NCBI GenBank assembly: GCA_002344125.1
Contig: DDTQ01000011.1
Span: 269,696-333,695 of the forward strand
Direction of reading: 5' to 3'
Origin: Ignavibacteria bacterium UBA2360
GTDB lineage: Bacteria; Bacteroidota; Ignavibacteria; Tepidaquicellales; OLB5
Length of the DNA stretch: 64,000 nucleotides
A model generated the notes under the pieces. The model was not told the origin of the DNA. It searched no databases and was given only the letters and a program-made list of their open reading frames with translations. The first letter of the stretch is position 1. Every line of letters starts with the position of its first letter. Below are positions 34,390-43,210 of this stretch, piece after piece. The translations under genes and the position numbers were made by a program.

Positions 34390-36177
34390 ATGAAAAAGCT
34401 CTTCAGTCTTTTTGTATTTTCAATAGTACTTTTACGTTTTTCTCCATTAAATGCAGATGTAATTTATACAGATCCTGTCAAAGATGCAAAAATGGTTAAT
34501 ATTCATAACAGAATTACATTTGGTTTCAATAATAAAATCTCTTTGGATGGTACATCCATAAACAATTTAATTACTGTTACCGGAAGCGTTAGCGGAATTC
34601 ATAGCGGAAAAACAGAGTTGATAGAAAATGGAAAGAAATTAGTTTTTGTACCCGGTACCCCCTTCAGTTACAACGAAACTGTCAATATTGTTTTCAATTA
34701 CGGCATTATTTCAAAAGTAAACTCCTCCGAAAAAATTGAGTATTCATTTTCAACCGAAAGTGAAAAGTTAGTAAGAAACACAAGGAATAGTTTTAATGAT
34801 TTCTATTCCTACCAGCTGTTCAATGGGGGCAATATTAACTATAACCCCCGCAGCGAAATGCCGGGCTTAACCGTCACTGTAAACAATGCGCCATCGGAAG
34901 GAAAGATCTTTATTTCAAATTTTCCTTTCACTGCAATTCCTAACACACCTCATCTAATTATTGCTGATAACTCCGGTGAAGTATATGCAGGCTTAAAACT
35001 CCCCGGTAATGCATTGGATTTCAAAAAAGAACCAAATGGCAACCTGGTATATTTTAACACTGCTGTAAGCAAATATTATGAGCTGAACCGTGAATACGAG
35101 CTGATTGATAGTTTTTATTGCGGAAACGGTTACATTACTGACGGTCATGAACTGAGAATTTTGAGTAATGAACACGCACTGCTGATGAGTTACGATTCCC
35201 AAACGGTTGATATGTCTCAAATTGTTGAAGGAGGCGACCCCAACTGCCTGGTTATTGGACTTATCATCCAGGAAATTGATGCACAAAAGAATGTCGTATT
35301 TCAATGGCGAAGCTGGGATGCAATTCCCATAACAGATGCCCAGCATCAGAACTTGACCGATACATACCTTGATTACATTCACGGTAACGCAATTGAACTG
35401 GACTATGACGGCAATATCTTGATCTCCTCCCGCCATCTTGATGAAATTACTAAGATAAACAGAGAAACCGGAGCCATTATGTGGAGACTGGGCGGACCCG
35501 CTAATAATTTTACTTTTACTAACGATCCCGGTAAATTCAATTACCAGCACGGTATTCGCAGGCTGCCTAATGGTAACATTATTCTTTTCGATAACGGGAA
35601 TTTCCATACACCGCCTCATTCCCGGGCAGTTGAATACACTCTCGATGAAGTTAACATGACTGCCACCCTGGCATGGCAGTACCGCAACACACCTGATATT
35701 TTTGGCTTTGCAATGGGATTTGCGCAAAGGCTTGAAAACGGAAATACTTTGATTTCCTGGGGATCTGCAAACCCAACACTAACTGAAGTTACACCTTCGG
35801 GTGAAATTGTACTGGAACTTTCTTTGCCGGATGGAATATACTCCTATAGGGCTTTTAAATTCCCCTGGGATGGTAAACCCCTGTACGTTGATCTTACTTC
35901 TGTAAAGATTCCCTCTGCATACAGGTTAAAACAGAATTATCCTAACCCGTTCAACCCGAGCACAAAAATCGATTTTGATCTGCCCGAAAATACTTTTGTC
36001 AACTTAAGTATATACGATGTTCTTGGCAGAGAAGTGAAAAATCTGTACAATACAACCCTGAGCGCAGGGCCATATTCTGTTAGCTTTCAATCTTCTGAAC
36101 TCCCGTCTGGAGTTTACTTCTATAAATTGACTACTCCGGATTATTCTGAAACAAAAAGAATGGTAATTGTAAAATAG
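34390..36177 (+). CDS. T9SS-secreted arylsulfotransferase (ASST)-like protein
   Basis: A 595-residue exported protein. After the signal peptide there is an Ig-like domain (about 25-125: VIYTDPVKDAKMVNIHNRI). The central propeller (about 160-480) has the hallmarks of PAPS-independent aryl-sulfate sulfotransferases: YIHGNAIELDYDGNILIS, INRETGAIMWRLGGP, YQHGIRRLPNGNIILFDNGN and TLISWGSANP. A T9SS type A sorting domain follows (NYPNPFNPSTKIDFDLP, YDVLGREVKNLYN, KRMVIVK). ASSTs move sulfate between phenolic compounds. Surface secretion would place this activity outside the cell, unlike the periplasmic enterobacterial enzyme. A hairpin terminator follows at 36260. Confidence 0.9.
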   Translation: MKKLFSLFVFSIVLLRFSPLNADVIYTDPVKDAKMVNIHNRITFGFNNKISLDGTSINNLITVTGSVSGIHSGKTELIENGKKLVFVPGTPFSYNETVNIVFNYGIISKVNSSEKIEYSFSTESEKLVRNTRNSFNDFYSYQLFNGGNINYNPRSEMPGLTVTVNNAPSEGKIFISNFPFTAIPNTPHLIIADNSGEVYAGLKLPGNALDFKKEPNGNLVYFNTAVSKYYELNREYELIDSFYCGNGYITDGHELRILSNEHALLMSYDSQTVDMSQIVEGGDPNCLVIGLIIQEIDAQKNVVFQWRSWDAIPITDAQHQNLTDTYLDYIHGNAIELDYDGNILISSRHLDEITKINRETGAIMWRLGGPANNFTFTNDPGKFNYQHGIRRLPNGNIILFDNGNFHTPPHSRAVEYTLDEVNMTATLAWQYRNTPDIFGFAMGFAQRLENGNTLISWGSANPTLTEVTPSGEIVLELSLPDGIYSYRAFKFPWDGKPLYVDLTSVKIPSAYRLKQNYPNPFNPSTKIDFDLPENTFVNLSIYDVLGREVKNLYNTTLSAGPYSVSFQSSELPSGVYFYKLTTPDYSETKRMVIVK

Positions 36178-36259
36178 ATCATTTTTTTGATGTTTTTTTA
36201 AGGAACAATTTCTTACCTCCTCAAGTTTAACTCACTAAACGGTAAGAATATATATATTT

Positions 36260-36297
36260 AAGGGTCATACCGGTGTAATTGCATTGTTGTGACCCTT
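36260..36297 (+). terminator. Likely terminator of the ASST gene
   Basis: AAGGGTCA (36260-36267) / TGACCCTT (36290-36297) with a 22-base loop, followed by TTTAAATTT. The large loop makes it less certain than the others. Confidence 0.65.
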
Positions 36298-36329
36298 TTT
36301 AAATTTATATATTATAGCCGGGAAAAAAT

Positions 36330-37250
36330 ATGAATACAGGCATTTCATTTTACAGGGCAGCTTTAATACACTTCAGGCTTGCACTGGTCGTTTTACTGCT
36401 CTCGGGCGTAACATTTGCCCAGGATAAAACCGAAGTTTACAGAAATACTGTGGCTTCTGTGGGATTGATAACTGACCGAACGGGAGCCGTAGCCAGCGGC
36501 TTTTTTGTAAATTCAAAAATATTCATTACAAATCACCACGTCACCGAAGATCTTGATCTGCGCTCAGCTAAAATAGAAATGAAGGATGACAGGGTCTTCA
36601 AAGTAAAAAGGATAGTGAAGGAAATTAAGCTCAATGACCTGTCTATTGTCGAGATCTCCAGTGAATGCGATGATGCTCTGCCCCTGGCGGATGAAAGCGG
36701 TATAAGATATTACGATGATGTTTACTCGCTCGGTAACCCTACCGATGAAGATATGAACGTTGACTACTTTCATATTACCAAGGGAAGGATAAAAAAGATC
36801 GATGATGATTCATGGTTTTACGATGGCGACGAAAATTACACCCACGAAGCGTATGTTATTCAGCATACCGCCATGATACGGCCGGGTAACAGCGGCGGGC
36901 CGCTGCTTAACAGCCGCGGTGAGGTTGTTGGAATAAATACATTCTTCTACGGTGATTCTCTCAACTACGCAATTCACGTAAACGAGTTAAAGTCTATACT
37001 TGATGATAACAATATAGCCTACAACAAATCAGTTGGCGAAAAAATATTTACAAAAAAAGAAAAACGCTCAAGGACAATTGGCGAAAGGATCGAGTTTGTG
37101 CTGTTTGAGCGCCAGTTTGAGATCATTGAGATATATTCCTATGTATTCATTTCTCTTGGAGCACTTTATTTTGCATTTATATTTTTCGGAATAATAATGA
37201 TTATTGTATACATCACGGCATTTAAACCCGTGAGTAACAGAAATCGTTAA
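36330..37250 (+). CDS. Trypsin-like (S1C/HtrA-like) serine protease with C-terminal membrane anchor
   Basis: A 306-residue protein with an N-terminal hydrophobic segment (ALVVLLLSGVTFAQ, likely a signal peptide) and a trypsin-fold protease domain. The catalytic triad is His in ITNHHVTED, Asp in LNDLSIVEI and Ser in RPGNSGGPLLN; the substrate-binding strand VVGINTFFYGDSLNYAI follows. A transmembrane helix near the C-terminus (about 270-295, VFISLGALYFAFIFFGIIMIIVYI) would anchor it in the inner membrane. No PDZ domain is present. It is followed by the DUF423 gene after 11 bases. Confidence 0.9.
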   Translation: MNTGISFYRAALIHFRLALVVLLLSGVTFAQDKTEVYRNTVASVGLITDRTGAVASGFFVNSKIFITNHHVTEDLDLRSAKIEMKDDRVFKVKRIVKEIKLNDLSIVEISSECDDALPLADESGIRYYDDVYSLGNPTDEDMNVDYFHITKGRIKKIDDDSWFYDGDENYTHEAYVIQHTAMIRPGNSGGPLLNSRGEVVGINTFFYGDSLNYAIHVNELKSILDDNNIAYNKSVGEKIFTKKEKRSRTIGERIEFVLFERQFEIIEIYSYVFISLGALYFAFIFFGIIMIIVYITAFKPVSNRNR

Positions 37251-37261
37251 ATATTCCTTCT

Positions 37262-37630
37262 ATGAAAAATTACTGGATTACCACCGGAGCCGCCTTCGGC
37301 TTCCTCGCTGTCGCGATCGGAGCATTTGGAGCTCACCAGCTTAAAGATGTTCTTTCCCCTGAAATGATGGATATCTTCCGCACAGGCGTTTTATACCACC
37401 TCCTTCATGCGGTCATTATTACGGCCATCGGATTTTATTCCAACCCCAAATTTTATAAAGCCGCTGTATTTCTATCCATTGGGATAGTCCTCTTCTCATT
37501 TTCACTCTATGCTTACACAATGTCAGGCTTCAAGCCATTGGCTATGGTAACTCCTGTGGGCGGCGTAAGTTTTCTTGTGGGATGGCTGCTCATAATTATT
37601 GCCTCAATTAGAATGAAAGATCCGGTCTGA
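37262..37630 (+). CDS. DUF423 (YgdD-type) membrane protein
   Basis: A 122-residue four-helix membrane protein. The family signature GAFGAHQLKD comes just after the first helix, and RTGVLYHLLHAV, SIGIVLFSFSLYAYTMSG and TPVGGVSFLVGWLLIII match DUF423. Function unknown in all members. It follows the protease gene by 11 bases and is probably co-transcribed with it. Confidence 0.93.
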   Translation: MKNYWITTGAAFGFLAVAIGAFGAHQLKDVLSPEMMDIFRTGVLYHLLHAVIITAIGFYSNPKFYKAAVFLSIGIVLFSFSLYAYTMSGFKPLAMVTPVGGVSFLVGWLLIIIASIRMKDPV

Positions 37631-37745
37631 TACAGAGCCGCCGATTTTACTCCTTTTGCTGTAATAAATTATACCCGTTATCTACTAATTATTACAGTAA
37701 TCCTCAACAATAATACCAAAAAGATGCCAAAAAATACGGTATTTG

Positions 37746-38246
37746 ATGAATAACGAGCTGCTTTTTAAACAGGTAATTGCCGAAAATAAGGATAGGATCT
37801 ACAGGATTTGCTGTGCTTATGAACGCGATCCGGATGAAAGAGATGACCTCTACCAGGAGATCATGATCAACATCTGGAAAAGCCTGGATAAATTTGAAGG
37901 GCGCTCGCTTATCAGCACGTGGATCTACCGCATAGCCGTTAACACTTCACTCATGCATATAAAAAGATCAGCAAAAAAGCGATCATTGCACGCGGAAGTT
38001 GATGTAGAAACTCTGAATATACCCGAAACCGACTCACGTGAAGAGAAGATAAAGATAGGGTCTGATATTGAAAGATTGTTTGAGTGCATTAATAAACTGC
38101 AGGAAGTTGACAGACTTATAATTTCAATGGTACTTGATGATCTTTCATACAAAGAAATTGCCGAAGTTACGGGTATGACAACAAACAATGTTGGAGTAAA
38201 GATCAACAGAATAAAAAAAGAGCTTGCTAAGCTAATGGGGTCATAA
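37746..38246 (+). CDS. ECF-type RNA polymerase sigma factor
   Basis: A 166-residue sigma-70 family protein with only regions 2 and 4. Region 2 is seen as DERDDLYQEIMINIWKSLDKFEG and STWIYRIAVNTSLMHIKR; region 4 as VDRLIISMVLDDLSYKEIAEVTG and the recognition helix NNVGVKINRIKKEL. The ATG at 37746 is chosen over the adjacent TTG. It is followed after 3 bases by a membrane protein gene that probably controls it. Confidence 0.93.
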   Translation: MNNELLFKQVIAENKDRIYRICCAYERDPDERDDLYQEIMINIWKSLDKFEGRSLISTWIYRIAVNTSLMHIKRSAKKRSLHAEVDVETLNIPETDSREEKIKIGSDIERLFECINKLQEVDRLIISMVLDDLSYKEIAEVTGMTTNNVGVKINRIKKELAKLMGS

Positions 38247-38249
38247 AAA

Positions 38250-38852
38250 TTGGAAATAGAAGAAATTAAAAACCTCTGGAAAGAACAAAAGACCAGGGAT
38301 ATTGAGATCAAATCAACTCAATATTATACTTCATTGCTTGATGGTTTAAAGAAGAATGAAAAAAAGGTCAAAAGGAATTATATCATAATGAGCATTGTCA
38401 TGCTCTTTACAATATTCTTTATTGATAAGGTAGCAGTTGAAAGCATGACCGATAAAACAATGTTAACATGGGCCGGGTTCTGGATGATCTACCTCGCCAT
38501 CGCAGCCATAATATATGTATCCTGGGCAACTGTAATCAAATTTGATGTAAAAGGATTAACCGAATCAAGCCTGGAGTTCCTTAAAACTGCCAGGGAAAAG
38601 CTGCGCTTAAGGAACCGCCTAAGAACCATTGGGATCCCGGTCTATACCGCTCTCCTGACAATTGGAATTACTTTTGTCTATATTCAGGTAACTGCGCCAA
38701 TGGAACTCATTTACAAAGTAATTACTTATACATTGTTCTACCTGTTCATAGCCTCTATAACCGTGTTTTCATACAAACGTGAAAAGAAGAAATACCTGAA
38801 TGAAGTTAAACCTATCGAAGATAAGCTGGATACGCTGTTAAACGAGCATTAA
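38250..38852 (+). CDS. Four-helix membrane protein, probable partner of the ECF sigma factor
   Basis: A 200-residue protein starting with TTG three bases after the sigma factor stop. The cytosolic N-terminus (EIEEIKNLWKEQKTRDIEI) resembles the N-termini of small membrane proteins often found after ECF sigma genes in Bacteroidetes-related bacteria. It contains helical pairs at about 45-60, 70-95, 125-145 and 150-170, and a charged C-terminal tail. There is no zinc-binding HxxxCxxC motif, so it is not a classical ZAS anti-sigma factor. A regulatory role is inferred from position only. Confidence 0.75.
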   Translation: MEIEEIKNLWKEQKTRDIEIKSTQYYTSLLDGLKKNEKKVKRNYIIMSIVMLFTIFFIDKVAVESMTDKTMLTWAGFWMIYLAIAAIIYVSWATVIKFDVKGLTESSLEFLKTAREKLRLRNRLRTIGIPVYTALLTIGITFVYIQVTAPMELIYKVITYTLFYLFIASITVFSYKREKKKYLNEVKPIEDKLDTLLNEH

Positions 38853-38910
38853 TACATTCCTGCTTTCTACGCCGCAGGCAGTACAGCCGGTAATGGGTAG
38901 AAACAAAAAA

Positions 38911-38931
38911 AGCCGCTCAAAAAGAGCGGCT
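38911..38931. terminator. Terminator closing the ACIII/oxidase operon (bidirectional)
   Basis: AGCCGCTC (38911-38918) / GAGCGGCT (38924-38931) with an AAAAA loop. On the minus strand it is followed by TTTTTTGTTT, a textbook terminator for the respiratory operon. It may also end the sigma-factor transcript on the plus strand, where a TTTCG tail is weaker. Confidence 0.9.
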
Positions 38932-38955
38932 TTCGTGTAATTATTAATCTGCTGT

Positions 38956-40317
38956 TTACTTCTTACCAACCTGATTGATCAGCCATTGCGCCATTGCATT
39001 GGCTTCTTTTTTCTTTAAACCCTGGTTAGGCATTGGCGGAAAGTTAGGATCCACTTTCTGCGGATTGAAGATAAACTCAGCCAGTTTCTGCGCGTCACCG
39101 TTATATTTAGGCACAACCTGGTCATACGCGGGACCAACAAGCTTCTGATCGAACTTATGGCATGCAGAGCATTTCTGTTTGAATATATCTTCTACATTGA
39201 TACCGGTTGATTCCATGGTTTTGCTTCTGACCTGTTTCACTTCATCATCTGCAATCTTATTTATTTTCAGTGTATTGTTATGTACTGCGTTTCCAAATGC
39301 CGCCTGATCCTTTATTACATTAAAAAGTACCAGCACGAACACCAGTATGAATACTGTGGTAGCTGAATTATAATCAGAATTCTTGAACATAGCGTAAATG
39401 AAATTACCCGCGATCAGGAACAGTATCAGTACTGTAACCATGTAGAAAAATACTGTTGGAGACTGCGATTCCATTGGCAGGTACGCATAACTTATGATAA
39501 GCATTAGCGGGAACATGATCCCTGAACCAAGTGCAACTTTACCTGCTACATTCCTCGCCAGTGCTGCGTATTCTTCGGTCATATCTTTAAGACCGCCATC
39601 CCAGCTGAAGAAGTAGAACATTATGGCTCCCCCGGTGATTATACCTGCCAGAGAAATTAACGCTCCAAAACTGAAAAGCGTTTGCCATGAAAATATAACC
39701 TGCAGTATGTTGCCTACATTAGCCCATTTATCCGGACTTGAAGCCAATGCCATAGTACCCGCAAAAATATATGCGGCACTCAGCAGCATCCATTTGCCGG
39801 TTGTACCTGAAATAGAGTTTGTACTTATGTTATTCTCTTCAAATTCCTTAATTTCCTGTACACTTTCATTTTCACCGCTTAAAGCATCTTTAGGTGAAAT
39901 ACTTTTAAAAGCGTTCATTATACCTTCAAGTTTAAAGGTATTTCTGTATTTATAAATGAATACGAAAGCAATTATGAACATTACCACTGAGAGCGCCAGC
40001 ATCCCGACTGATATTGTTTTAGCGCTATATAACAGCTGCGCATAAGCGAAAAATACTGAAATCGCAGGGATAGTACCAAGAGCCAGTTCTGCGCTTTTGG
40101 TTATAGTAAGCTTTTCTATAACGTCCTTTGCGAACCTGAGATACATACTGTTCTTTTCAGTCTTGCCTTTTTTACGGAAGTGAGTGGAAATAAATGTTGC
40201 CCCCAAAAGCATGCTGATATAAGGTATGAACAATAACAGAGAAATAGTCAGCATATACTTTATCAGCATAATGTGATTTGCAGATGCCGGAATTACAAGT
40301 TCGTCAAAAAAATTCAT
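38956..40317 (-). CDS. Membrane protein with C-terminal monoheme cytochrome c domain
   Basis: A 453-residue protein with about nine predicted transmembrane helices (starting LIKYMLTISLLLFIPYISMLL) followed by a class I cytochrome c domain of about 95 residues. The haem site is CSACHKF and the likely axial Met lies in PPMPNQGL. I do not recognise the membrane part as any standard oxidase subunit. It overlaps ctaB by one base at the end of the oxidase operon, so it probably delivers electrons to, or anchors a cytochrome at, the aa3 oxidase. Similar domain combinations are known to me only as hypothetical oxidase-associated proteins. Confidence 0.85.
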   Translation of the reverse strand: MNFFDELVIPASANHIMLIKYMLTISLLLFIPYISMLLGATFISTHFRKKGKTEKNSMYLRFAKDVIEKLTITKSAELALGTIPAISVFFAYAQLLYSAKTISVGMLALSVVMFIIAFVFIYKYRNTFKLEGIMNAFKSISPKDALSGENESVQEIKEFEENNISTNSISGTTGKWMLLSAAYIFAGTMALASSPDKWANVGNILQVIFSWQTLFSFGALISLAGIITGGAIMFYFFSWDGGLKDMTEEYAALARNVAGKVALGSGIMFPLMLIISYAYLPMESQSPTVFFYMVTVLILFLIAGNFIYAMFKNSDYNSATTVFILVFVLVLFNVIKDQAAFGNAVHNNTLKINKIADDEVKQVRSKTMESTGINVEDIFKQKCSACHKFDQKLVGPAYDQVVPKYNGDAQKLAEFIFNPQKVDPNFPPMPNQGLKKKEANAMAQWLINQVGKK

Positions 40318-41252
40318 TAGAATACTTTAATTAATTTATCAATTGATAAGATAGTTATTAAAAGCAAAGTGTAAAAATTGATGGCTATAAAAGTGTTCCT
40401 TATACTTTTTCTTTCAGTTTCACGGCGCAGAAATTTAATAGAAACAGCTATCATCCACGCAGAAATAACACAAAGTGCGATAAAACTAGCCACATAGTTT
40501 ATATACAAAAACAAAGGTATCATCATAGCTGTCATTACATTGCCTATAAGCCACATAAAAGTGATCCTCTTTAACTGCTCCGGCGAGAACACTTTGTTCA
40601 GGGTGGGGAACCCGCCCTTTTCATAGTCGTTGCCGTAAAGCATTAGCAGCAGCCAGAAATGAGGGATCTGCCAAATGAAAAAGTAAGCTGCTATCATAAT
40701 TATTCTGCCGTCAAACAATTCACCTCCGGCGGCTGTCCAGCCGGCAACCGGCGGCAATGCGCCAACCAATGCACCGGGAATTATCGCAAAAGCTGTTTTG
40801 CGCTTTAATGGAGTGTAAACACCGTTATACCAGAAAAAAGTAAATAAACCCACCATAAAAGTGGTAAAATTTGTTGTGAAAAGGAGTAAAACTGAACCGC
40901 TTATCAATAACCCGAGAGAAACATATACAGCCGCCGCAGGTTCTATCTTTCCCGATGGAATAGGACGGAACTTCGTTCTCTCCATAAGCGCATCGGTGTC
41001 TTTTTCCTGCCAGTGATTCAGCGATGATGATGCCGCAGCCAGAAGGAATATTCCGGCAATTGCCCAAAACATTGTAAAACTTAGACTGTTGGCTGCAAGA
41101 ATGAATCCAAGCCCCGTTGTAAATGAAACAAGCGCCGTAATTTTGAATTTTGTCAGCTCGCTGAACACCTTCAATAACTCCGTTAAAGTACCCGCGAAAT
41201 TAGTTTCGCCTGTTCTTATTGCAATACCGGTATTTGCGCTGCTTCTCTTCAA
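40317..41252 (-). CDS. ctaB: Protohaem IX farnesyltransferase (haem O synthase)
   Basis: CtaB/CyoE attaches a farnesyl group to haem B, giving haem O, the precursor of haem A. The UbiA-type prenyltransferase motif NHWQEKDTDALMERTKFRPIP, with its Asp-rich metal site, lies in the first third. The second Asp-containing loop, usually near YGNDYEKGGFP, is also present. About eight membrane helices; 311 residues, normal length. It overlaps the terminal cytochrome gene by one base. No ctaA (haem A synthase) gene is in this window. Confidence 0.95.
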   Translation of the reverse strand: MKRSSANTGIAIRTGETNFAGTLTELLKVFSELTKFKITALVSFTTGLGFILAANSLSFTMFWAIAGIFLLAAASSSLNHWQEKDTDALMERTKFRPIPSGKIEPAAAVYVSLGLLISGSVLLLFTTNFTTFMVGLFTFFWYNGVYTPLKRKTAFAIIPGALVGALPPVAGWTAAGGELFDGRIIMIAAYFFIWQIPHFWLLLMLYGNDYEKGGFPTLNKVFSPEQLKRITFMWLIGNVMTAMMIPLFLYINYVASFIALCVISAWMIAVSIKFLRRETERKSIRNTFIAINFYTLLLITILSIDKLIKVF

Positions 41253-41308
41253 ATGGATTTAGTTACTCGTTTATTTTTTGCCTTCTGCTTTTTTACTTCT
41301 GCCTTGTC

Positions 41309-42070
41309 TTACTTTTCTTTTCTCTTCAGGCTATCCTTAGAATTCAATTTAATTGAATCCTTTTTGTTCCCGGCTGATTTTGTCGTATCCGTTTTCAACT
41401 GCGTAGTTTTAACGGAATCCGTTTTTACTGTCTTCAGCGAATCTGTCTTCAGTGAATCAGGCGCCTGTACTGAATCAACTTTGTTATACCACTCCAAAAA
41501 TTCCTTTTCCGGTACGATCTTCACAGTACCCAGCATATATGAATGGTTCAATCCGCAATATTCAGCGCATTCAATATCAAATAATCCTTCGTTTGTTGTA
41601 TGGAACCACATGTGGTTCGTTCTGCCCGGAATGCAGTCTTCCTTCACCCTGTAAGCCGGAACATAAAAGCTGTGGTTTACGTCAGCTGATTCCAGTTCAA
41701 ACCTTACATCCTTGCCCTGCGGCAATAAAAGAAGCGTATCGCTTGTTTTTTTATTGTCATATTCAAAATGCCAGAACCACATTTTGCCTGTTACCTTAAC
41801 AACCATCGCGTTTGGCGGAATGTTACGCATTTCCTTAAAACCCTCGTAGCCGTAAAAGAACATTGCCAGCACAAGTATAAGCGGAATTACTGTCCACAAT
41901 ATTTCAAGCGTTGTGCTGCCTGTAATTGACTGGTCAGGCTTTGGATTGTTCTTTTCGCTGTACCTGAAAACAAAATATATCATGGCAACGGTAACGCCTA
42001 CTAAAAGCAGCACCGATATTGCTACAATAAATATAAACGAATTATCTACTAGTTCTACTATTGGATTCAT
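41309..42070 (-). CDS. ctaC: Cytochrome c oxidase subunit II
   Basis: Subunit II receives electrons from cytochrome c through the CuA centre. Two N-terminal membrane helices (about 10-32 and 55-75) are followed by the cupredoxin domain. The CuA ligands are visible: His in VNHSFYVP and the motif CAEYCGLNHSYM. No fused cytochrome c domain follows, unlike classical caa3 oxidases. Instead the last 60 residues are a low-complexity Lys/Ser/Thr/Asp tail with repeated DSLKT and DSVKT units. The 253-residue length is otherwise normal. Confidence 0.96.
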   Translation of the reverse strand: MNPIVELVDNSFIFIVAISVLLLVGVTVAMIYFVFRYSEKNNPKPDQSITGSTTLEILWTVIPLILVLAMFFYGYEGFKEMRNIPPNAMVVKVTGKMWFWHFEYDNKKTSDTLLLLPQGKDVRFELESADVNHSFYVPAYRVKEDCIPGRTNHMWFHTTNEGLFDIECAEYCGLNHSYMLGTVKIVPEKEFLEWYNKVDSVQAPDSLKTDSLKTVKTDSVKTTQLKTDTTKSAGNKKDSIKLNSKDSLKRKEK

Positions 42071-42076
42071 TTTTTA

Positions 42077-42427
42077 TTACCTGAATGATAGATCACTGAA
42101 TGTCAAGATCCAGAAAGTTAAAAATATTACAAGACATACAAGTATGAAGATCTTGATTATTGCGTTATCATACTTTATGTGCATAAAATGGTAGCCCACA
42201 AGCGCGGTTTTAACCGAGGCAATTAACATTGCCGTTATAAGCGTTAAACTTCCAAGGTGGATGCCCGCTATTGTGACTGTAATTGCCGTTAACGCCACAA
42301 GGCCAAGCCACACCATAAAATAAGTGCCGTAGCTTACCTGGTGCCCGTGCCCCTGTGCATGCTCTTCATCGTGGGCTGAATGCGCCTGTGATGCCGTTAA
42401 CTCTCCTGTTTGCGTCTTTTCACTCAT
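42077..42427 (-). CDS. ctaF: Cytochrome c oxidase subunit IV family protein
   Basis: A 116-residue protein with three membrane helices (WLGLVALTAITVTIAGIHLG, LITAMLIASVKTALVGYHFMHI, FILVCLVIFLTFWILTF), matching the bacterial subunit IV (CtaF/CoxD-like) family. The N-terminal 30 residues are His/Ser-rich (HSAHDEEHAQGHGHQ). It lies 6 bases upstream of ctaC and between the subunit III and subunit II genes. It stabilises the oxidase; no catalytic role. Confidence 0.92.
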   Translation of the reverse strand: MSEKTQTGELTASQAHSAHDEEHAQGHGHQVSYGTYFMVWLGLVALTAITVTIAGIHLGSLTLITAMLIASVKTALVGYHFMHIKYDNAIIKIFILVCLVIFLTFWILTFSDLSFR

Positions 42428-42565
42428 TATTTAATGATCTTTATTATTAAACTCTTTCGTTTTTGTGCGCATCAAGCAATTAGATGCGACTAAATTTATC
42501 TGTGTAATATAATCTCATAACTCAACAAACACTATCTCGCTATTTCAACACTCCACTATTTTTGA

Positions 42566-43210
42566 TCAATGCAGCAAATAAAACAGCGGGAATAAAAATA
42601 TCCATATCACATCTACCAAATGCCAGTATAATCCTGCGTTTTCCAGCTTCTGAAAATTTGTGCTGGTTATTATATCCCTTGAAATGAAATTCATTATAAA
42701 TCCAATAAATATCAATCCAACTATAACATGCAGTCCGTGCAGTCCTGTCATCACATAATACAGGCCAAAATAAATAATTTCGCCGTTAGACATATTTTCA
42801 AGCGCCGGTCCGCCCGGGTAAATACCAAGATGAATTTCATGGCTCCACTCGAAATATTTATTGATCAAAAACGCTATACCGCATATCACCGTAAACCAAA
42901 GCATTGCCATTGCCAGCTTCTTCTGGTTACGCTGTATAGCGGCAATTGAAAGCGCTACAGAAAGCGAACTGGTTAATAATATTATTGTATTAACCGCGCC
43001 GATAAATGAATTCATGTTTGCGGCGGCTACTTTAAAACCATCGGCATATTCAAACCTGTACGCCCCGTACAAAAGGAACAAACCGCCGAACAAAAGCAAT
43101 TCAGTGAACAGGAAAAGCCACATCGCCATTTTTGAACCTTCATCATCACGGTGAACGTGCGCTCCGCCATGTGATGCCTCATGGTGCACTGCTTCGCTGT
43201 GCTCTGTCAT
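42566..43210 (-). CDS. ctaE: Cytochrome c oxidase subunit III
   Basis: A 214-residue subunit III with about five to six membrane helices, the WLFLFTELLLFGGLFLLYGAYR segment at the start, HEIHLGIYPGGP in the middle and GLHGLHVIVGLIFIG plus YWHLVDVIWIFLFPLFYL at the C-terminus, which is the family signature. The N-terminus is His-rich (HSEAVHHEASHGGAHVH). Its start overlaps the ctaD stop (ATGA), so translation is coupled. A 138-base gap with a CGCATC/GATGCG hairpin (42468-42488) separates it from ctaF. Confidence 0.95.
   Translation of the reverse strand: MTEHSEAVHHEASHGGAHVHRDDEGSKMAMWLFLFTELLLFGGLFLLYGAYRFEYADGFKVAAANMNSFIGAVNTIILLTSSLSVALSIAAIQRNQKKLAMAMLWFTVICGIAFLINKYFEWSHEIHLGIYPGGPALENMSNGEIIYFGLYYVMTGLHGLHVIVGLIFIGFIMNFISRDIITSTNFQKLENAGLYWHLVDVIWIFLFPLFYLLH

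Noticed and set aside
40825..41067. Small alternative-frame ORF in ctaB
   Set aside because: The UbiA-type motifs of ctaB are continuous in the other frame, so this is a shadow, not a frameshift.
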